Shown one piece after another: positions 25,401-27,305 of a stretch of DNA of 27,305 nt. A program made the translations under genes and the position numbers. Source of the DNA: Scatosoma sp045533485 (GTDB taxonomy: Bacteria > Bacillota > Clostridia > Christensenellales > Borkfalkiaceae); the NCBI GenBank assembly GCA_045533485.1, contig JAZSHX010000036.1, positions 1 to 27,305 on the forward strand, read 5' to 3'. Under the pieces are notes generated by a model. It made no database searches. It was given only the letters and a program-made list of their open reading frames with translations, and was not told the DNA's origin. Every line of letters begins with the position of its first letter. Positions within the stretch are counted from its first letter, which is position 1.

Positions 25401-25958
25401 CGCAAACGTGTGCTCCCCAAACGAAACAATCGTATAAGAAGTTTGGTCAGGAGTAAATTCCGTTGTAACGCCATTAACCGTAACGTTATCCATTACCATT
25501 TTCCACGGATAATACGATTCTACGGCGATATTCATTTTATCGAAAAATTCTTCAAAAACAATCACGTCACCTACGTTGTAGAAATCATTACAAATTGTAT
25601 ATTCCCACATAATATTAGGCACGAAAATGGTCAAAGGAAATTCGCTAACGCCTTCATATTCGCCATCGTATACCGTATAAACAATCGTATATTCCCCCGG
25701 TTCATTAGGCGTCCAAGCTTTTTTCTTGGTTACGTCTACCAAATATCCATTAGGACCTTTAATTTCGATTTTATACTCACTGTCCGTTACGTACTTGATG
25801 TAAGCATCTAACGCAATCGTGTTCGTATATTTCACCCTTTCCAGCGACCCTTTCAAAAACTGCGGGCCGGGTCCTTCTTCTTTTGGCGTACAAGCGACGA
25901 TACCAAAACTTATCGTCCCAATCAAAGCAGCTAAAAGATATTTCGTGATTCGTTTCAT
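22416..25958 (-). CDS. Large surface lipoprotein with BIG2 domain and duplicated beta-helix modules
   Basis: An 1180-residue lipoprotein. The signal peptide ends in the lipobox IVAC with Cys23, followed by TPKEEGPGP. Residues 30-210 form two Ig-like or cadherin-like segments (PGEYTIVYTVYDG; SFGEHTFAYHV). About 220-445 resembles a lectin-type jelly roll and could bind carbohydrate. Two homologous modules, about 547-817 and 904-1178, share NDLDFTGI/ANLDFTGI, LDGNGxxIxNLT, NCYAxEINP and NGWNSxWSVDA; they look like GLUG-type right-handed beta-helix repeats. A BIG2 domain (820-900, SSDTSVATVDANGLVTAKKGG) joins them. No catalytic motif was found, so substrate capture or adhesion is most likely. It is the first gene after the structured leader; AAAGGAG lies 6 bp before the ATG. 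Confidence 0.78.
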   Translation of the reverse strand: MKRITKYLLAALIGTISFGIVACTPKEEGPGPQFLKGSLERVKYTNTIALDAYIKYVTDSEYKIEIKGPNGYLVDVTKKKAWTPNEPGEYTIVYTVYDGEYEGVSEFPLTIFVPNIMWEYTICNDFYNVGDVIVFEEFFDKMNIAVESYYPWKMVMDNVTVNGVTTEFTPDQTSYTIVSFGEHTFAYHVETEDGQTRHVTQDVGVRYIDEETKAFMEANNMVEYNAITVAEGGVTLNAGEYGGGKTSGAPRWSQQQEQAYLAYMGDYSFGDFVAFDFTGNNMPAIGFFENEPENTMYTTDLKYDEQYKGIVVANGFTQNDGAVFSKWTGSVCNRLDIYGPQKISNPDSDTEGWFRDGGIKGKMVGMTEQANNPDTKFSMVMGFVDGSSTHLTLGFYLSDRDTGEVYFSGTYTFNFAENSFIMPMDSEYYKGNIVAYGHYGKRLVLDKIYPVIHADSLDEAVNAIFTTSKFKNTAQAKVLRNQTLNVADYIVTEPGYTYSLKLADDKGNVTDVTGDTFTLSELGQYTLIYKDGKNSVAALNLTACKKYEISTIEEFLALPTEDPYIYGQLQNDLDFTGIVLNKTEGYNTIGLVDGVAKTFSGVLDGNGYAIKNLTIAPNASTGNAACVIYAASGTIMNLSVKFNLIDLTVGSARNGGFLAALYAGGHVNNCYFDLTTTHYADNNRPVAPLASMVSMSSGSAIIENCVGVLREVANARDGGYAAALVGRINTPGVGKLIMKNCYAVEINPKDGGTAQYYVDTRDDWFTPVVDENNSAYTTLVDMFGDAKTGMTVANGWNSYWSVDATNGLLKFNNTVIYNAKSPKLDVTSASLFFATGTNTNNFAGTVQLNMLNTKNTATFESSDTSVATVDANGLVTAKKGGTAIITATVDGVESTCTIKVYNYYEIASVEEFKTKLMAATDVTLTENDYYALVANLDFTGITLNKTEGYKTIAGGTTFYGILDGNGHSISNLTVTNYNSSGYACLFYLMGGTIKNLAVEMTLDVSGQYYTRNGGLNGQLRPGAYISNCYVEITTPYDTDNNWPVSPYGSCNVNGGTITLENCVGVMNDIANKDAADGYATGLVGRYHGNVQLVLKNCYAIEINPSWNYGDVEAEYYADQVGTGDWQNVTNVTNTYAYDTLAKLFAAAKTGMTAENGWNSFWSVDAANNTLKFGDLVIYQG

Positions 25959-25994
25959 ATTTTACTCCTTTATTTTATTTATTTTTTTGTTATA

Positions 25995-26100
25995 GCTTAT
26001 CCTCCCTGTAAACAGGGACTTGCCTGTTCCACCCGACTGAACAATACAGCCACACGCATGAGTGAAACAGGCGCATCCCCTCAAAGGAGGGATGGTAAGC
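25995..26100 (-). ncRNA. Structured leader RNA (candidate cis-regulator)
   Basis: The 5' leader of the array, read on the minus strand, folds as a four-way junction. P1 closes 26100-26094 with 26002-25995 (one bulge). P2 is 26094-26089 with 26079-26074. P3 is an 11-bp helix, 26072-26062 with 26032-26022, capped by an inner 5-bp stem (26051-26047 with 26039-26035). P4 is 26018-26013 with 26008-26003, loop TTTA. G-U pairs in P3 and its cap become mismatches on the plus strand, so the folded RNA is the minus transcript. The P2 loop contains CTCCTTT, complementary to the AAAGGAG of the lipoprotein gene. An upstream GGTAAGT (26139-26133) could compete for the P1 strand. It matches no riboswitch class I recognise. 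Confidence 0.65.
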
Positions 26101-26150
26101 AATATTACGTCAAAAAAATCCTGAAATTTATCACTTACCTAAGCATATGT

Positions 26151-26179
26151 ATTATACCATATACAGTGTTTTATTTCAA
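26151..26179 (-). promoter_or_regulatory. Main sigma-A promoter of the 15-gene array
   Basis: On the minus strand, TTGAAA (26174-26179) and TATAAT (26151-26156) are 17 bp apart. The start is expected near 26144, giving a leader of about 186 nt. The -35 is half of a 14-bp palindrome (26174-26187). Confidence 0.75.
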
Positions 26180-26187
26180 TATTGAAA
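26174..26187. promoter_or_regulatory. Palindrome over the -35 box, candidate operator
   Basis: TTTCAATATTGAAA is a perfect 14-bp inverted repeat whose one arm supplies the -35 of the minus-strand promoter. It lies about 45 bp upstream of the -35 of the divergent araC-type gene, so a factor bound here could affect both. AraC proteins usually bind asymmetric sites, so another regulator is also possible. Confidence 0.4.
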
Positions 26188-26231
26188 AATGCAAAAATTC
26201 TATTATCTTATGCACTGTTGACGGATAAATA

Positions 26232-26260
26232 TTGACAAACTGCACAATCTAAAATATAAT
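26232..26260 (+). promoter_or_regulatory. Perfect-consensus promoter of the AraC-family gene
   Basis: TTGACA (26232-26237), 17 bp, TATAAT (26255-26260). The expected start (7 bp after the -10) falls on the A of the ATG at 26267, so the mRNA would have no leader. No Shine-Dalgarno is visible, in keeping with this. Confidence 0.75.
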
Positions 26261-26266
26261 AAATGC

Positions 26267-27135
26267 ATGGATATTACGAAGAAACACACAAATTTCAGAT
26301 TGGGAAATATTTATTATTGTCATTCCACCACAAATTATGACAATACTATTTCAGCACGCGTGCGTACCGTAACACAAATCCACAATGAACACGAAATCTT
26401 CTTGCTTATAAAAGGTTCCGTTCATTACATGATTGAAGACGAAACGTATATCGTTAATGAGGGCGAAGTTGTGCTTGTTCCAGCGAATACACTCCATTAC
26501 ACCTTGGTAGATAGAAACATAGAATACGAACGTATCGCTTTGGAGTTTCCGCCTGAAATTTTACCGCCGCTCTCCACTTTGAATTTTTCCTCCGTTTTTA
26601 GCAACGCAAAATTACACCGCTATACCATCCCCAGCGATAAAGCGGCGGAAAGCGGTCTTGCCAAACAAATTCTTGATTTCAAAAAATATACCTGCGCTAA
26701 AAACGTATATAAAGAACTGACAATCGTCCAAAAGATTTGCAATATAGTAAAAACCTTACACTCTATCAGTACCACTTTGGTTAGTAGTATCCCCGACGCC
26801 AACCCCAAAACTTTGTCCGTATCCCAGCGTTGTATTGATTTTATCAAGAATAACATGGACAAACCTATCACCGCACAGATGATCGCAGACGCAACGTTTC
26901 TTTCCGTTTCGCATATCTTGCATCAATTTAAGCAAGAAGTTGGTATCACTTTGCACCACTACATTTCTCTGCATAAAGTGCGTGTAGCCGAAGAACTTTT
27001 AGCAAAAGGCATTACCCCCGCAAAGGTTGCCCGGCAGCTTGGGTATGATTATTATTCCACGTTTTACAGCAATTTCGTAAAATACATCGGACATCCACCG
27101 ATACACACAACTGAAAATAGTGCTCAACAGCAAAC
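26267..27135 (+). CDS. AraC-family transcriptional regulator, 3' end lost
   Basis: An N-terminal cupin-type sensor (IHNEHEIFLLIKGSVHYMI, residues 38-56; VPANTLHY, 71-78) is followed by an AraC/XylS DNA-binding domain from about 190. Its two helix-turn-helix units are seen in ITAQMIADATFLSVSHILHQ and KVARQLGYDYYSTFYSNFVK, ending at the conserved YIGHPP. Such proteins activate neighbouring sugar-use genes on binding an effector. The divergent position next to the array promoter makes it the likely local regulator. The frame continues to a TGA at 27176-27178, but the last 14 residues (TSRIVAMSFCEPRS) are translated sequencing adapter, so the true C-terminus is missing. Residues up to 289 are genomic. 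The transcript looks leaderless. Confidence 0.88.
27050..27135 (+). repeat. 86-bp segment duplicated at the contig end, genomic copy
   Basis: Identical to 27220-27305. This copy is continuous with the AraC-family gene and is the real one. It is the insert of a short library fragment bounded by adapter. Confidence 0.9.
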
Positions 27136-27219
27136 AAGTCGGATCGTAGCCATGTCGTTCTGTGAGCCAAGGAGTTGAACAACTTGCTTGTCTTCCTAAG
27201 ACCGCTTGGCCTCCGACTT
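27136..27219. other. MGI/DNBSEQ adapter with 10-nt barcode (artefact)
   Basis: 27136-27177 begins AAGTCGGATCGTAGCCATGT and ends in CCAAGGAGTTG, which I recognise as the standard 42-nt MGI reverse adapter filter. 27188-27219 is the reverse complement of the 32-nt forward filter that begins AAGTCGGAGGCCAAGCGGTC. The 10 bases between (AACAACTTGC) fit the sample barcode. This is not genomic DNA. Confidence 0.96.
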
Positions 27220-27305
27220 TATTATTCCACGTTTTACAGCAATTTCGTAAAATACATCGGACATCCACCGATACACACAACTGAAAATAGTGCTCAACAG
27301 CAAAC
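27220..27305 (+). repeat. Second, artefactual copy of the 86-bp segment
   Basis: Repeats 27050-27135 exactly (the identity extends one base further left by chance). It arises from reading around a circularised library molecule, insert-adapter-insert, and should be trimmed with the adapter. Confidence 0.92.

Noticed and set aside
25995..26100. T-box, SAM-I or twister-sister RNA in the leader
   Set aside because: Short likenesses exist (GGGTGGAAC before a CCCTG hairpin, GCTTATC on the plus strand, GCAAGTCC), but the specifier and core motifs, length and downstream terminator of those classes are missing.
27049..27305. Tandem or transposon-like direct repeat with a 170-bp period and a palindromic middle
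   Set aside because: The middle is recognisable sequencing adapter with barcode, including its built-in complementarity, so no biological repeat or mobile element is implied.
1..27305. CRISPR arrays, insertion sequences, phage genes, toxin-antitoxin or defence genes
   Set aside because: No regularly spaced repeats, transposase motifs, attachment-site duplications or nuclease/toxin motifs were seen on either strand.

Overview
The window looks like a piece of an uncultured, probably gut-associated Clostridia (Bacillota) genome. GC is moderate, Shine-Dalgarno sites are strong, sigma-A promoters are near consensus, and there is a pro-sigma-K sporulation sigma factor and a class A-like RNase P RNA. 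The genus cannot be fixed from sequence alone; a Christensenellales-type relative is only a guess.

Layout. (1) 1-3669 is housekeeping: the first codons of a probable GGGtGRT-family gene and its NifU-like partner (minus), sigK (minus), rnpB (minus) and pyruvate kinase (plus). (2) 3643-3833 is a convergent boundary with a two-way terminator, a degenerate tRNA-like RNA and a 17-bp perfect hairpin. (3) 3914-25958 is one co-directional array of 15 minus-strand genes with gaps of at most 102 bp and several overlaps. Transcription order is: large beta-helix/BIG2 lipoprotein; lipoprotein TIM-barrel hydrolase; its cytosolic paralogue; amidohydrolase; DUF4832-type protein; two GH109-like Gfo/Idh/MocA proteins; two EamA/DMT transporters; polysaccharide deacetylase; second amidohydrolase; GH78-like protein; PhnP-like metallo-hydrolase; second GH78-like protein; CocE/S15 serine hydrolase. 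(4) 25959-26266 is a divergent control region: a sigma-A promoter and about 186 nt of structured leader RNA for the array, and a perfect-consensus promoter that appears to make a leaderless mRNA for an AraC-family regulator on the plus strand. (5) 27136-27305 is not genomic. It is MGI/DNBSEQ library adapter with a 10-nt barcode, followed by a second copy of the last 86 genomic bases.

How the genes may work together (inference). The array reads as a regulated locus for a decorated, deoxysugar-rich glycan or glycoside. Surface lipoproteins bind and trim it, DMT carriers import small products, and cytosolic GH78-like, NAD-dependent GH109-like, deacetylase, esterase, amidohydrolase and metallo-hydrolase enzymes finish the work. 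There is no ABC, PTS or SusCD transporter. Five enzyme types occur as pairs. The TIM-barrel pair (18748-20463 and 20563-22341) belongs to no family I can name. The leader RNA shows two mutually exclusive helices and a loop complementary to the Shine-Dalgarno of the first gene. With the TIM-barrel pair it is the best candidate for something undescribed. Internal promoter candidates at 20486, 16257 and especially 11733 suggest sub-operons.
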